A stretch of DNA of 31,924 nucleotides from Coemansia sp. RSA 1804 (Eukaryota; Kickxellomycota; Kickxellomycetes; Kickxellales; Kickxellaceae), in assembly GCA_027578815.1 (NCBI GenBank), contig JANBTH010000134.1:1-31924 (forward strand), given 5' to 3'. The notes under the pieces were generated by a model. That model had not been told where the DNA came from, did not search any database, and saw only the letters and a list, made by a program, of their open reading frames with translations. Shown here in pieces: positions 9,070 to 17,700 of the stretch; within the stretch, counting starts at the first letter, position 1, and each line of letters opens with the position of its first letter. The translations under genes and the position numbers were made by a program.

Positions 9070-9343
9070 ATGTCTAACACTGATGAACACTCGGAATCCA
9101 CCGAGCTGACACGGATCCTCAAAGCTGACTCAACGTCAGGATGAACGCAACCAAAGAATGGAGAATCTCCTTACGAACTTGACTCAACGTCAGGAAGAGC
9201 GTGATAAAAAGATGGAGGAACATTTCTCCGAGATCCATGGACTCCTCAAACCAACCGACAGACCTACGAGCAATGTAGTATTCTCCGAGAAAATAGAGCT
9301 AAAAACGAACATACCATTACCATTGGTAGGTGTCATGGGATAA
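9070..9343 (+). pseudogene. Frameshifted coiled-coil ORF remnant
   Basis: An ATG at 9070, shortly after a TATA-like sequence, opens a frame starting MSNTDEHSESTELTRILK that stops at about 9142. A different frame continues as a charged helix with two 18-residue units, LTQRQDERNQRMENLLTN and LTQRQEERDKKMEEHFSE, and ends at 9343. The DNA repeat TGACTCAACGTCAGGA occurs at 9126-9141 and 9180-9195. Switching frame around 9120 would join the two parts into a roughly 90-residue protein, so a one-base shift or a missed splice is likely. Coiled-coil leaders like this occur in retrotransposon Gag proteins and in effector-type proteins; neither can be shown here. It sits 260 bases upstream of the FunK1-like gene and might once have belonged to it. 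Confidence 0.4.
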
Positions 9344-9602
9344 TTAAAGCTTAAACCACGGGTGCAATATATACTACAATGTCTTTGTCACAAGTAAAAA
9401 CATTTACTCTAATATCTTATTTTAAAAACACAACTCATTCTGACTATAGATTAATGAGGGTTACGTAACGCCAGTGTAGCAACGTCGGTCTTTGATCGTT
9501 AGTGCAGGTAAAGCATAGATCTAAAGAAATAAATACACCAAACATTATTATGTCAATAGCAAGTATTTCCAATGTTAACGTTTTATTATTTTTTTACGGT
9601 AA

Positions 9603-11165
9603 ATGTTATTTATTTATATAGATTCGACATCGCAACGCCCTTCATGTCCTATAAATTCGAGAGGGAAGGCTCTACAGTTGTCGTTGAACAAGCCGAAAAG
9701 GGAGGACTGGTCTGTGACACAATCAACAGTGCCCAAGACATTGGAATACGCAAACATATATACGGATTATCTGATCAATCACCACAATGACGAGCTTGTG
9801 AACTCATTCCTAGACACACTGTGCAAGAAATATAGCCAGAACGGGCCCAAGAGAGAAGAGTGTTTGTCAACTTCGGAAAATGCCGTTCAATGTGCAGCGT
9901 GGGTGTTCTTTGAGTCTGTTCTCTCGTTCATGACAAGAACTGGCAGTAAACCATCCCTTGTTCCATTTGACTCGCACGACCGGCCAATTGAGGGTGGCGT
10001 TCTGAAGCCAGATATCGCTTTCGCAACAAGTGTATCATGGCCAGCGTGGTCTGATATTCTTATTGTTGTGGAGATCGAGTCGCCCAAAAAGGGATTTTTG
10101 ACGTCGCTCAAGCAGCTAAACGAGTACTTTATAAATATGTGGACCTCAGCGCCACGCAAGTACACGATTGGGCTCGTTATCGCGAAGGATGAGCTTTACC
10201 TCGTGGTAAACACCAGAGCAGGCGCCCATCGGAGTACTGTAAGTAGACTACCTTTTTTCTCTAACGAGCAGGTTCTTTATAGCGACCAGGCTGAGGACAT
10301 GCGTCTTGCTGAGAAACGGCGTCTTGCTACTGTACTGCGGGTCCTCGACTGTCTATTCTCATCTCCGCTCAAGGAAGGTTGCTACCTAACTTCCGGACCT
10401 TTAGATGGGCGGGTTCACATGGGGATTCGGAACGGGAAAAATCTTATTTCTGCCCAAAGAAAAATTGTTAGCTGGGATCAGGCAGATCACGATTTTTCAT
10501 TGACAATCTTTGAGACGCTTGACTCAAGATGTCCATATGCAGTCGGATCAATGTCGTGGATATACTCGGTGCGCTACGTCTGCAAGCATGAACCTCATGA
10601 CAATAAAAAAGGTGTAATAAAAATCCACTCCTTTGTCAAATCGCGGCTAAGTGAAGCCAAGATATATGAGGTTCTGCACAAGCAGGGGATTCCGAATATC
10701 CCATTAGTTTATTTTTCAGGAAGCCTTGGCGAGCACGATGGGTATGAGAGCGAGATCATATTCATGGAGTACATAGACATGTCGCTAAGAAAACACATTC
10801 AGGGAATATTTTCTGAAGGCAGCGGTTCACACTCGAAACTCATCGACGTCGTTGCTGGGTATTCCGCGACGCTTCTGGAGGCAGCATCGGCTGATAGCCC
10901 TGTTCTTCATCGGGATATCTCATCAGGGAATCTAATGGTCAGGCGGGGTAAGCCGGTGATTATCGACTGGGGATTTGGCTTGGTTTTGAGCTTCAACGAG
11001 CGAGTCGAAGATGTTCACCATCCGCCGAAGACTGGCACCCTCATATATATGGGCTTGCGTGTGCTTCAGAATGCCAATTGTCGCAGAGTTATTATCAAAA
11101 GCTCAAATCACTGTAGGTTTTTTATCTGTTATTTTAATAAAACTATTGAATTATTGGAATGTTGA
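9603..11165 (+). CDS. FunK1-like protein kinase, C-lobe missing, with nuclease-fold-like N-terminal region
   Basis: A 520-codon frame. Kinase motifs are in order: the Lys strand GVIKIHSF (K340), a helix Glu (E351), the hinge IIFMEYID, the catalytic loop HRDISSGNLMV (D438, N443), the metal site IIDWGFGL (DWG at 455-457) and GTLIYMGLRVL (478-488). This pattern is that of fungal FunK1 kinases, an expanded family of unknown substrates. After about residue 492 the sequence loses all similarity, where FunK1 proteins normally have a C-lobe, so the gene is truncated or decayed. Residues 136-200 read PDIAF, then WSDILIVVEIES, a QLNEYF helix and a GLVIAKDELYLV strand. This layout resembles a restriction-endonuclease fold in which the ExK lysine is Ser or Glu. 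The true start is uncertain: the first 45 residues are weak, and an upstream exon is possible. Confidence 0.72.
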   Translation: MLFIYIDSTSQRPSCPINSRGKALQLSLNKPKREDWSVTQSTVPKTLEYANIYTDYLINHHNDELVNSFLDTLCKKYSQNGPKREECLSTSENAVQCAAWVFFESVLSFMTRTGSKPSLVPFDSHDRPIEGGVLKPDIAFATSVSWPAWSDILIVVEIESPKKGFLTSLKQLNEYFINMWTSAPRKYTIGLVIAKDELYLVVNTRAGAHRSTVSRLPFFSNEQVLYSDQAEDMRLAEKRRLATVLRVLDCLFSSPLKEGCYLTSGPLDGRVHMGIRNGKNLISAQRKIVSWDQADHDFSLTIFETLDSRCPYAVGSMSWIYSVRYVCKHEPHDNKKGVIKIHSFVKSRLSEAKIYEVLHKQGIPNIPLVYFSGSLGEHDGYESEIIFMEYIDMSLRKHIQGIFSEGSGSHSKLIDVVAGYSATLLEAASADSPVLHRDISSGNLMVRRGKPVIIDWGFGLVLSFNERVEDVHHPPKTGTLIYMGLRVLQNANCRRVIIKSSNHCRFFICYFNKTIELLEC

Positions 11166-11735
11166 CATTATTTATAGGTGTCAGCATTTTCCTTATCCTG
11201 AAAATAAAACGAATATATCAAATTATATTCTATAAATCATATCATAATGTCCATCAGATGCTAATATTCCATCAAATATTAACATTGATCACTCCATTAC
11301 GACAAACGTTCCCTAGTTTTTCTCCAAAAAATAGCTGATTTATTATTAATCGGTCCTTTCTGGGTCTACACTTAGAGCTCCACCTGGCTCAAACAAGAAC
11401 CAATTTTTGCCCTGTTGCTGGAGGCTGTCTCCGCCGATCAAGATTCATAGACAGTGGATCAGTGTGTGATTTTAGAGGACTCGAGAAAAACCAGTAGGAA
11501 TCTTAATGTATCTGATCTGATTAAATGCTAAAATTGACAAAAATAATACTTTGGTGATTAAGCGGAGAGATCGAAAAATTTACTGCATTTTCAAAAAGTG
11601 CATAAAAATTGGTTTATTAGTCTTGCTACCTCCTCGAGCTTTCCTTTCTTCTTCCAGCAGGTCAAACTAGCTTTTTTCTCTGCTTCTTGCTAAATTCAAT
11701 TTAAAAATTAAACTGTTAGACTTGTTAGAGCGGAA
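11166..11735. other. Intergenic region between the FunK1-like gene and MRD1
   Basis: Holds no recognisable gene. A possible intron (GTAGGT at 11113 to TATAG at 11177) would extend the kinase frame, but the extension does not resemble a kinase C-lobe. The second repeat arm lies at 11336-11381. GAAAAATTT at 11573-11581 resembles the RRPE element of yeast ribosome-biogenesis promoters and lies 155 bases before the MRD1 start; no PAC box was seen. Confidence 0.45.
11336..11381 (+). repeat. Imperfect direct repeat, copy 2 (MRD1 upstream)
   Basis: Partner of the copy at 8347-8388, in the same orientation. It looks like a decayed duplicate of the NOP4 3' flank placed downstream of the kinase remnant. 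Confidence 0.45.
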
Positions 11736-14303
11736 ATGACCTCGCGAATTATCGTCAAAAACCTTCCAAAGCACATCACCGAAGAGCGGTTCCGCAGCCA
11801 CTTTGGAGCCAAGGGCGAGGTGACCGACGTCAAGCTCGTATACCACAAAACGGGCAAGTTCCGGCAGTTTGGATACATTGGCTATCGGTCAGAGGAGGAG
11901 GCACAAACAGCGCAGACTTACTTCAACAACTCATTCATTGATACCTCGAAAATAGTAGTGGAGATAGCCAAACCGTTTGGCGACGCAACACTCCCGCGCG
12001 CATGGTCGGTCTACAGCAAAGGCACAACGCTTTACAACAAGGTGCATGGCGTTGAGAAGAAAGTTGGGCAGAACAAGAAGGAGGACGAAGCGAGTGAAGC
12101 CAAGGGCAAACAAAAGAACCAACATGCGATTCGCTCCCTGTACGAGCAGCTGGTTGCAGACAAGCAAAACGACCCGCGGTTTAAAGAGTTCTTGCAAGTC
12201 ATGGCGCCTCGTGCCAAAAACAAGGCCTGGACAAACGATGATTACTCAAACTGGCATACAGACGAACTTGCTGCAGTACGGGACGCAGTGGCTGCAAAGC
12301 GCAAGCAGGTGAATGATGAGGCTGGCGATGAAGTTAAAGAGACAAGCCAGAGTGGCGACGAGACTGTCACAGATCCTCAAGACACTGAGGCCGGAGGTGT
12401 TAATGAAGAAAAGGGAAATTCTACAGCCGTCTCTGACATGGAGTGGTTGCGGATGCATATGACCTCCAAGACCGAAGACGATCTTTTTGATAGCGAGGGC
12501 GAGGACGGTAAGGAGGAGGCAGAGAAGACTAAGGATGCCGAGAATGCGCGGTCATTGAACGACGAAGCAAAGAAGGCCAGTGTCATTGCGCCAGAGAAAG
12601 AAAGGCCCGATCCGGTTGCTGTTGTTGCAACATCAATTTCGGAGATTCTGGAAACCGGCCGGTTGTTTGTACGCAACCTTCCGTACTTGGCAACAGAGGA
12701 CGAGCTACGCTCTGCGTTTGAAAAGTTCGGTCCGCTTTCAGAGGTCCATATGCCTATCTCCAAAGACACTAAGCGCCCAAAGGGCTTTGCATACATTCTA
12801 TACCTTCTTCCTGAGCACGCAGTCAATGCTTACAAGGCGATGGATCATAAGGTGTTTCATGGACGTATTCTGCACGTTCTTCCAGGAAAGGAAAAGCCGC
12901 AAGCGCGCGAAGCCGAGGATGGCATTGGCGGCTTCAAATCCAGCGTCAAGAAGGAGCGTGATGCCAAGAAGAAGGCTCTTGCAGGCAGTGACTTCAACTG
13001 GAACTCGCTTTATCTGAGCGCCGATGCCGTGGCAGATTCAATCTCAGAGCGTCTGAACATTGACAAGGCTGATCTTCTCTCGGCCGATTCCAACGGCAAC
13101 CCAGCCGTCCGACTTGCTCTTGCTGAAACACACATTATCAACGATACAAAGCAGTTTTTTGAGCAACATGGAATACTTTTGGAGAACTTTGGCCACCAAG
13201 AACGCAGCGATACAGTGATTCTCGTCAAGAACATTCCATATAGCGTCGATGAGGAGGAGCTCCGTGGTCTTTTTGGTAAATTCGGTGATCTTGGTCGGGT
13301 GCTAGTGCCGCCGTCGCGTACGATTGCTGTTATTGAATTCTTTGAGCCAAGCGAGGCCCGCACTGCGTTTAGACACCTTGCGTACAAGCGTTTGAAGGAT
13401 GCGCCAATCTACCTTGAACGCGCGCCCAAAGACATATTTGATGCGCCTTTTGATCCATCCAAACACGTCAAAAAGAGCATTTCAAGCAAGGACGCTAGCG
13501 CCCAGCTGGATGAGATCTTTACAGCCTCCAACGATCCAGCAGCAGAAGGAAAAGAGGTTGTGCAAAGTGGACCCAAGACCAGCATGGCTGGCTGTGTGTT
13601 GTTTGTCAAGAATCTTGATTTTGACACAACAGAGGATACTCTCCGTCAGCTCTTTAGCGGCGTTGATGGGCTTCAAAGTGTGGTCGTTCGTCGTAAGAAG
13701 GATCCAAAGCGACCAGGAAAGTGGCTATCAATGGGCTTTGGATTTGTCGAGTACAACTCGCCTGATGCTGCCCAGCAAGCAATAAAGGCGTTCCAGGGCG
13801 TGGAGGTTGACGATCACGAACTGGATATCAAGCTTTCGGACCGTCTGGCAAAGGTCGATTCTGGCACCGACACGGGTGCTGGGTCCAGAATCGGCGCTGA
13901 CGGCAAGAAACCAAAGAGCACCAAGCTTGTGGTGAAGAACATTCCGTTTGAGGCAACGCGCAAGGATATCCGAGACCTTGTCTCGGCGTTTGGGCAGGTA
14001 AAGTCTGTCCGCTTACCCAAGAAGTTCAATGGCGGTCACCGAGGATTTGCCTTTGTAGAGTTCCTTACACCGCAAGAGGCACAACATGTTCTGGACACGA
14101 TGAAGGATACGCATGTCTATGGCCGCCATCTGGTTATTGACTGGGCAGAGGAGGACAACAGCCTCCAGGCTATCCGTGAAAAGGTCGGTCGCCAGTTTGC
14201 CAAGGATGGCGGAGAGACTGGACAGTCCAAGCGGCGCAAGATCGATATGGGCTCTGACGAGGACGATGAGTTTGGCATGGACTATGACAGCGATGAAGAT
14301 TGA
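11736..14303 (+). CDS. MRD1: Multiple RNA-binding domain protein Mrd1/RBM19
   Basis: An 855-residue, single-exon protein. Mrd1 (RBM19 in animals) binds pre-rRNA and U3 snoRNA in the 90S pre-ribosome and is needed for the early cleavages that yield 18S rRNA. Five RRMs are visible: 4-78 (IIVKNL), 308-384 (LFVRNL; KGFAYILY), 494-562 (VILVKNI), 620-701 (VLFVKNL; MGFGFVEY) and 729-803 (LVVKNI; RGFAFVEF). The RAWSVYSKG stretch after RRM1 is a family hallmark. The linker (about 110-300) is highly charged, and the C-terminus carries KRRK followed by an acidic tail. Length agrees with the family (about 800-960). Start: the ATG directly opens the RRM1 beta strand, as in homologues. It is tandem with NOP4 upstream and has AATAAA 10 bases after its stop. 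Confidence 0.96.
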   Translation: MTSRIIVKNLPKHITEERFRSHFGAKGEVTDVKLVYHKTGKFRQFGYIGYRSEEEAQTAQTYFNNSFIDTSKIVVEIAKPFGDATLPRAWSVYSKGTTLYNKVHGVEKKVGQNKKEDEASEAKGKQKNQHAIRSLYEQLVADKQNDPRFKEFLQVMAPRAKNKAWTNDDYSNWHTDELAAVRDAVAAKRKQVNDEAGDEVKETSQSGDETVTDPQDTEAGGVNEEKGNSTAVSDMEWLRMHMTSKTEDDLFDSEGEDGKEEAEKTKDAENARSLNDEAKKASVIAPEKERPDPVAVVATSISEILETGRLFVRNLPYLATEDELRSAFEKFGPLSEVHMPISKDTKRPKGFAYILYLLPEHAVNAYKAMDHKVFHGRILHVLPGKEKPQAREAEDGIGGFKSSVKKERDAKKKALAGSDFNWNSLYLSADAVADSISERLNIDKADLLSADSNGNPAVRLALAETHIINDTKQFFEQHGILLENFGHQERSDTVILVKNIPYSVDEEELRGLFGKFGDLGRVLVPPSRTIAVIEFFEPSEARTAFRHLAYKRLKDAPIYLERAPKDIFDAPFDPSKHVKKSISSKDASAQLDEIFTASNDPAAEGKEVVQSGPKTSMAGCVLFVKNLDFDTTEDTLRQLFSGVDGLQSVVVRRKKDPKRPGKWLSMGFGFVEYNSPDAAQQAIKAFQGVEVDDHELDIKLSDRLAKVDSGTDTGAGSRIGADGKKPKSTKLVVKNIPFEATRKDIRDLVSAFGQVKSVRLPKKFNGGHRGFAFVEFLTPQEAQHVLDTMKDTHVYGRHLVIDWAEEDNSLQAIREKVGRQFAKDGGETGQSKRRKIDMGSDEDDEFGMDYDSDED

Positions 14304-14312
14304 ACAAGCGGT

Positions 14313-14318
14313 AATAAA
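14313..14318 (+). terminator. Possible poly(A) signal AATAAA after MRD1
   Basis: AATAAA occurs 10 bases beyond the MRD1 stop and 155 bases before the next start codon on the same strand. Confidence 0.35.
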
Positions 14319-14473
14319 AAGAGGCAGGGCTTTCAGCTGTTTATTAGATGTTTTGTTTTCTTTTTGTCGCATTCCATTTTCTGAGACTATTATATTTCGA
14401 TTCAATCTTTATTTGTCAGTCTGTCCTTTTCTAGAATTCAAAGAGAATAGTAGTGTGGTCTTGCATTTGGCAA

Positions 14474-15574
14474 ATGGAAGTACAGCTTGAACCGTTGCTA
14501 AAGTATGCCGAGGAACTGCTGCAAAGCTACTCGCGAATCATTGTATACTCTGGCGACATTCTACAATCGCTGCCAGAGCCGCGCGAAGGTCTGAGCACAG
14601 CCAATATTAAGCCCAAAAAGGAGGAGTCGATAGCATTCTTACGCGAATGGAAGCATCTCGAGTCTGTGTTTGACGAGTTTCTCATACGGCTGAATGACAT
14701 ACGCACACGGGCTCATGAGGAGCTTGAGGCAGCGCGGGTAAAATGTCTTGTTGGTGAGGATATCGATATGACGTTACCTGAGGCGGTGTTCAAGCTGGAG
14801 ATGCGGCTGACAAAGTACAAGAGACAGTATGCTGGCCTGCTTAGGGTGGTTGATGGAGGCTCGGTTGGGGATATAGAAGAGCCTGTGGAGTCGCCTGTGC
14901 ACACTGATGTGGATATGGAGGACAAAGAGGGGGATCGAGGACCAGCACCTGAAGAAACAACAACAACAACGCCAGAAGCAACAGAAGCAGGGAATTCTGA
15001 CAATAGTGAACTGAAGGATGTAAAACATACTGGATCTGGCGCTCCAGATACACACGGCGATTCTCTGACCAATGCTACTCCGGCCGAAACTTCTGCCAAA
15101 GACACAGCAATTTCTAAAACAACTGCATCCCAAGCAGCCGAGACGCCAGGCATAATGGCTGTTGATGATGACTATGATTACGACGATGACGACGAGGACT
15201 ATGATGTTGTTGAGGTTGGATCCCAACAAACAGAAGACCCCGCTGCGTCACCCGAAGCAAACAAAGTAGTAGAATCAAGCACAGAAGAAGGCCAAGGCGA
15301 TGCCGGCACAAATGCCAACACGCCAATGTCGGTACAGAGCGAGCATAAGACCACAGCAGATACACCAGTAGCAATGGCTACAGACAGCGAGGTTATGGAT
15401 GTTAGCAATTCCCCAGCATCTGCCTCCAGAGCTAGGCATGATGATGTGTATGTCTTGATTGATGCTGATGCCGACTCTCTGTTCGATGCACAAAGCAACA
15501 CCGGGAATGAGGCGATTGGGGTTGACAGCAACTCTGATCTGGACAACGAGGAAATGGAGGATATCTTCCAGTAG
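14474..15574 (+). CDS. Acidic protein with helical N-terminus, function unknown
   Basis: A 366-residue protein that I do not recognise. The frame opens earlier, but the first ATG is at 14474, giving MEVQLEPLLKYAEELLQSYS. Residues 1-~130 are predicted helical with heptad-like Leu/Ile spacing (EWKHLESVFDEFLIRL; FKLEMRLTKYKRQYAGLL) and look like a conserved folded part. The rest is low-complexity: Thr/Glu/Ala/Pro-rich, with a run of alternating Asp and Tyr near 233-248 and an acidic end (SDLDNEEMEDIFQ). There is no signal peptide or membrane segment. A helical head with a long acidic tail suits a subunit of a nuclear complex (Mediator-like or chromatin-associated proteins have this look), but that is a guess. 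It lies 170 bases after MRD1 on the same strand and is convergent with the Rogdi gene. Confidence 0.75.
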   Translation: MEVQLEPLLKYAEELLQSYSRIIVYSGDILQSLPEPREGLSTANIKPKKEESIAFLREWKHLESVFDEFLIRLNDIRTRAHEELEAARVKCLVGEDIDMTLPEAVFKLEMRLTKYKRQYAGLLRVVDGGSVGDIEEPVESPVHTDVDMEDKEGDRGPAPEETTTTTPEATEAGNSDNSELKDVKHTGSGAPDTHGDSLTNATPAETSAKDTAISKTTASQAAETPGIMAVDDDYDYDDDDEDYDVVEVGSQQTEDPAASPEANKVVESSTEEGQGDAGTNANTPMSVQSEHKTTADTPVAMATDSEVMDVSNSPASASRARHDDVYVLIDADADSLFDAQSNTGNEAIGVDSNSDLDNEEMEDIFQ

Positions 15575-15672
15575 TATGAATGAGCAAGAAGAGCAAGCCC
15601 GTCAACATTATTTCGTTTTCTTTCTTGCACTAACCATGTTTTTTTGTTGATATCACATATCCCAAAAATGTC

Positions 15673-15678
15673 AATAAA
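15673..15678 (+). terminator. Poly(A) signal AATAAA after the acidic-protein gene
   Basis: AATAAA lies 98 bases past the stop at 15574 and only 6 bases before the stop of the convergent Rogdi gene. The two transcripts probably overlap at their 3' ends. Confidence 0.45.
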
Positions 15679-15683
15679 CTTTT

Positions 15684-16733
15684 TTACATACTGTCAAACG
15701 CGTGAAGTTGCCCGATTACATCGATACATGTGCATACGGCATTGTCGATAAGCTCGATGCTGCTCCGCATGCTAGGAATGTTGGCCTGGAAAACAAGCTC
15801 CCGCTTGATCTCCGCTGGCCGACCATTATGCACAAGCGTGTGCCCCGTGCTCTGCTCCTTCTTGAATGCGTCCAAAAGTCCTGTGCTCTTGAAGCTGTGT
15901 CTGAACTTGAGCCAGTACACATGTGTGACAAGCACGTCTTTCTTGAGGCTGCATTCAATTACGAGGTTCTCGGGAAGCGCTGGTGCAAACTTCTACAAGG
16001 AGATAAATCCTTAAAACACACACGAACATAATATACATGGTAAGATAAGTCGGTTTGAAGTGCAAACAGGGATTGTATAGAAAGGATTTTAATATTCTTT
16101 CTAACATCCATGACAAGGAAAAAAAAAGCAAATACAAACCTCGGCGTTATCGGACTGCAAGGGCATTAGACTCTGTTGTCCTCCTACAACCAGGATATGC
16201 TTTACATACTGCAGACTGTTTAGCATATCTTCAGTGTATCTCAATGCCTCGATTGCTGATACAAATGCCGGTGCGTTCTGCGCCTTACTGAGAGCGGACT
16301 TCAAGTAGCTCTGCGCATCCTGGGCTTGGCGCAACGGCAGCGACTCGTCCTTTTTCAAGTAGATGGTCATTGGCTTGCCCTGGTTGAGATGGCTGCTGAT
16401 CGCAATCCTCAGCGACAACTGCGTAACTACCGTCCCTGTGATGGTGGCTGTTCCTTTGACGGCATCGCTGTCGCCGCTTGCGTCTGCATTGGCCTTGTAC
16501 TCGTTCCCAGTAGAGACAAGGTCCACCTGCGTGGATGCGTGCTTTGCTGCTGCTGCTGCTGCTGCTCCGGTGTTATTGGTTTTAGTTGAGAGGAATGAAA
16601 TGCCTGACAGACACGCAGCAATCTGGCCTATGCTTTTGGGAATGCTCTGGCCAAGCAGCCACTGCAGCTCCTGGCGCACAGACTGTTGCTGGGACAATGC
16701 ATCGTTAGAAGTTGACTGGGCTGACACAATCAT
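15684..16733 (-). CDS. RAV2: Rogdi/Rav2 family protein (RAVE complex subunit), two exons
   Basis: Exon 1 runs 16733-16140 (198 codons) and exon 2 15992-15687 plus a TAA at 15684, giving 300 residues (human ROGDI is 287). The intron 15993-16139 has a GTTTGT donor and a CTTGTAG acceptor in phase 0. Family features are RQELQWLL near the start (20-27), VKGTATITG (92-100), QDAQSYLKSAL, and KFAPALPENLVIECSL at the exon junction. The last corresponds to the FAPALPSDL region of animal Rogdi. Yeast Rav2 is a subunit of RAVE, which reassembles the V-ATPase at the vacuole or endosome. A seven-Ala run (57-63) is encoded by a pure GCA/GCT-type triplet repeat. The longer open frame upstream to 17006 has no similarity, so the ATG at 16733, just before QELQWLL, is preferred. 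Confidence 0.85.
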
Positions 16734-17128
16734 TTTAATATGGTAAGATAAAGATATATGAAGCAAGAATGCATTTGAGATTATGTCCACTCTTACAATT
16801 TTCCTTAGAAAATGCGATGATGTGTGACGTGCAATACAGGACAAATACACACAGTGCCTGGGCAATATGTGTTTTGGGGCGTGACTGCGTGATAGGATGT
16901 ATTTTAGATGTTCTACCGGACCCAGACTGGACCATAAAAATATAGTTACTCCATCCTTTTTAAGCGACAGGACGACAGGTCGGATGATAAAGACCATGAA
17001 GGACAATTGGTGGTTTCTCTTTTCTCTCTTTCTAATTACGGTTTCTCTGTTTATTTCTCAGCCGCTTTAGCTTTTCCTTCAATTAATCTATTTTCTCTCT
17101 GGACATAATTTTTCCTGCTCAAGAAAAG
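16734..17128. other. Intergenic region upstream of the Rogdi gene
   Basis: Serves as the promoter region of the leftward Rogdi gene and the 3' flank of the leftward nuclease-like gene. A CT-rich stretch lies at about 17015-17100. I see no gene in it. Confidence 0.5.
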
Positions 17129-17554
17129 TTACATGGCGCGAATGCAAGCGATGACGTCGGTGAGTTCCCACGGATTTGAATACTGCCCATCTTTGGTGGG
17201 GACGGCGTCGTCATCAGCAGGGTTGTAGCTGAAGAACCGGCTGGTCTGGCCGCAGATGAGCAGCCCGTTTGGGAACCTGCCGTTGATCATGTAGCCCTTG
17301 ATCTGCAGCTGCCCGCGCTGGAAGCCCTGGTATGAGCGCTTGCACTCAACCACAAGCACCTTGTCGTCGCCGCGCAGCACTTCGATGGTGACGTCAGCAA
17401 CATCGCCGGCGCCCAGGTGGTGCTCGGCACGCACTATGTACCCGTAGCGATAGTCCTTGTGTCCCTCGCCCAGCAGTGCAAAAGCTAGTCCGCAGACATC
17501 CGCCTCGCTCTCCTCCAACAGTGTGATGTTAAGCGTCCTCTGAACTGCATCCAT
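17129..17554 (-). CDS. Small PD-(D/E)XK nuclease-like protein
   Basis: A 141-residue frame from the ATG at 17554; an extension upstream has no further ATG. Residues 49-110 read AGDVADVTIEVL, then DKVLVVECKRS, then RGQLQIKGYMIN, then FPNGLLICGQTSRFFSY. This is the D...ExK strand pattern (D51 or D54, E70, K72), a helix with Q82 and Y88, and a following strand, as in restriction-endonuclease-fold proteins. In the nearest known layouts such domains are N-terminal parts of restriction subunits, or occur in eukaryotic effector and recycling-nuclease proteins. The key residues look intact, so activity is possible but unproven. Start and completeness are uncertain: the fold begins late and an N-terminal exon may be missing. 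Higher GC than the flanks. No signal peptide is seen. Confidence 0.6.
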   Translation of the reverse strand: MDAVQRTLNITLLEESEADVCGLAFALLGEGHKDYRYGYIVRAEHHLGAGDVADVTIEVLRGDDKVLVVECKRSYQGFQRGQLQIKGYMINGRFPNGLLICGQTSRFFSYNPADDDAVPTKDGQYSNPWELTDVIACIRAM

Positions 17555-17700
17555 TATATTCTTTAACAATGTAGCTTTTGAAATTCGAAATTGCGAATTT
17601 TGTCGGCTCTGAACTTTGTCAGAGTCTGGATATAACAATTATAGACTTTAGTGAAGATAAGATTTCCTTTGTTGATTGTAAATAAAAGCCAAGCAAAAAT

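Noticed and set aside
8980..9090. TGATGA words resembling snoRNA box C near NOP4
   Set aside because: No properly spaced CTGA box and terminal stem could be paired with them.
9572..9790. Alternative frame at the start of the FunK1-like gene
   Set aside because: It stops before the conserved part. The frame from 9603 continues into the kinase, although the first 45 residues of either are uncertain.
11113..11330. Intron 11113-11177 extending the FunK1-like frame
   Set aside because: The splice sites are acceptable, but the added residues are A/T-rich translation and do not resemble a kinase C-lobe.
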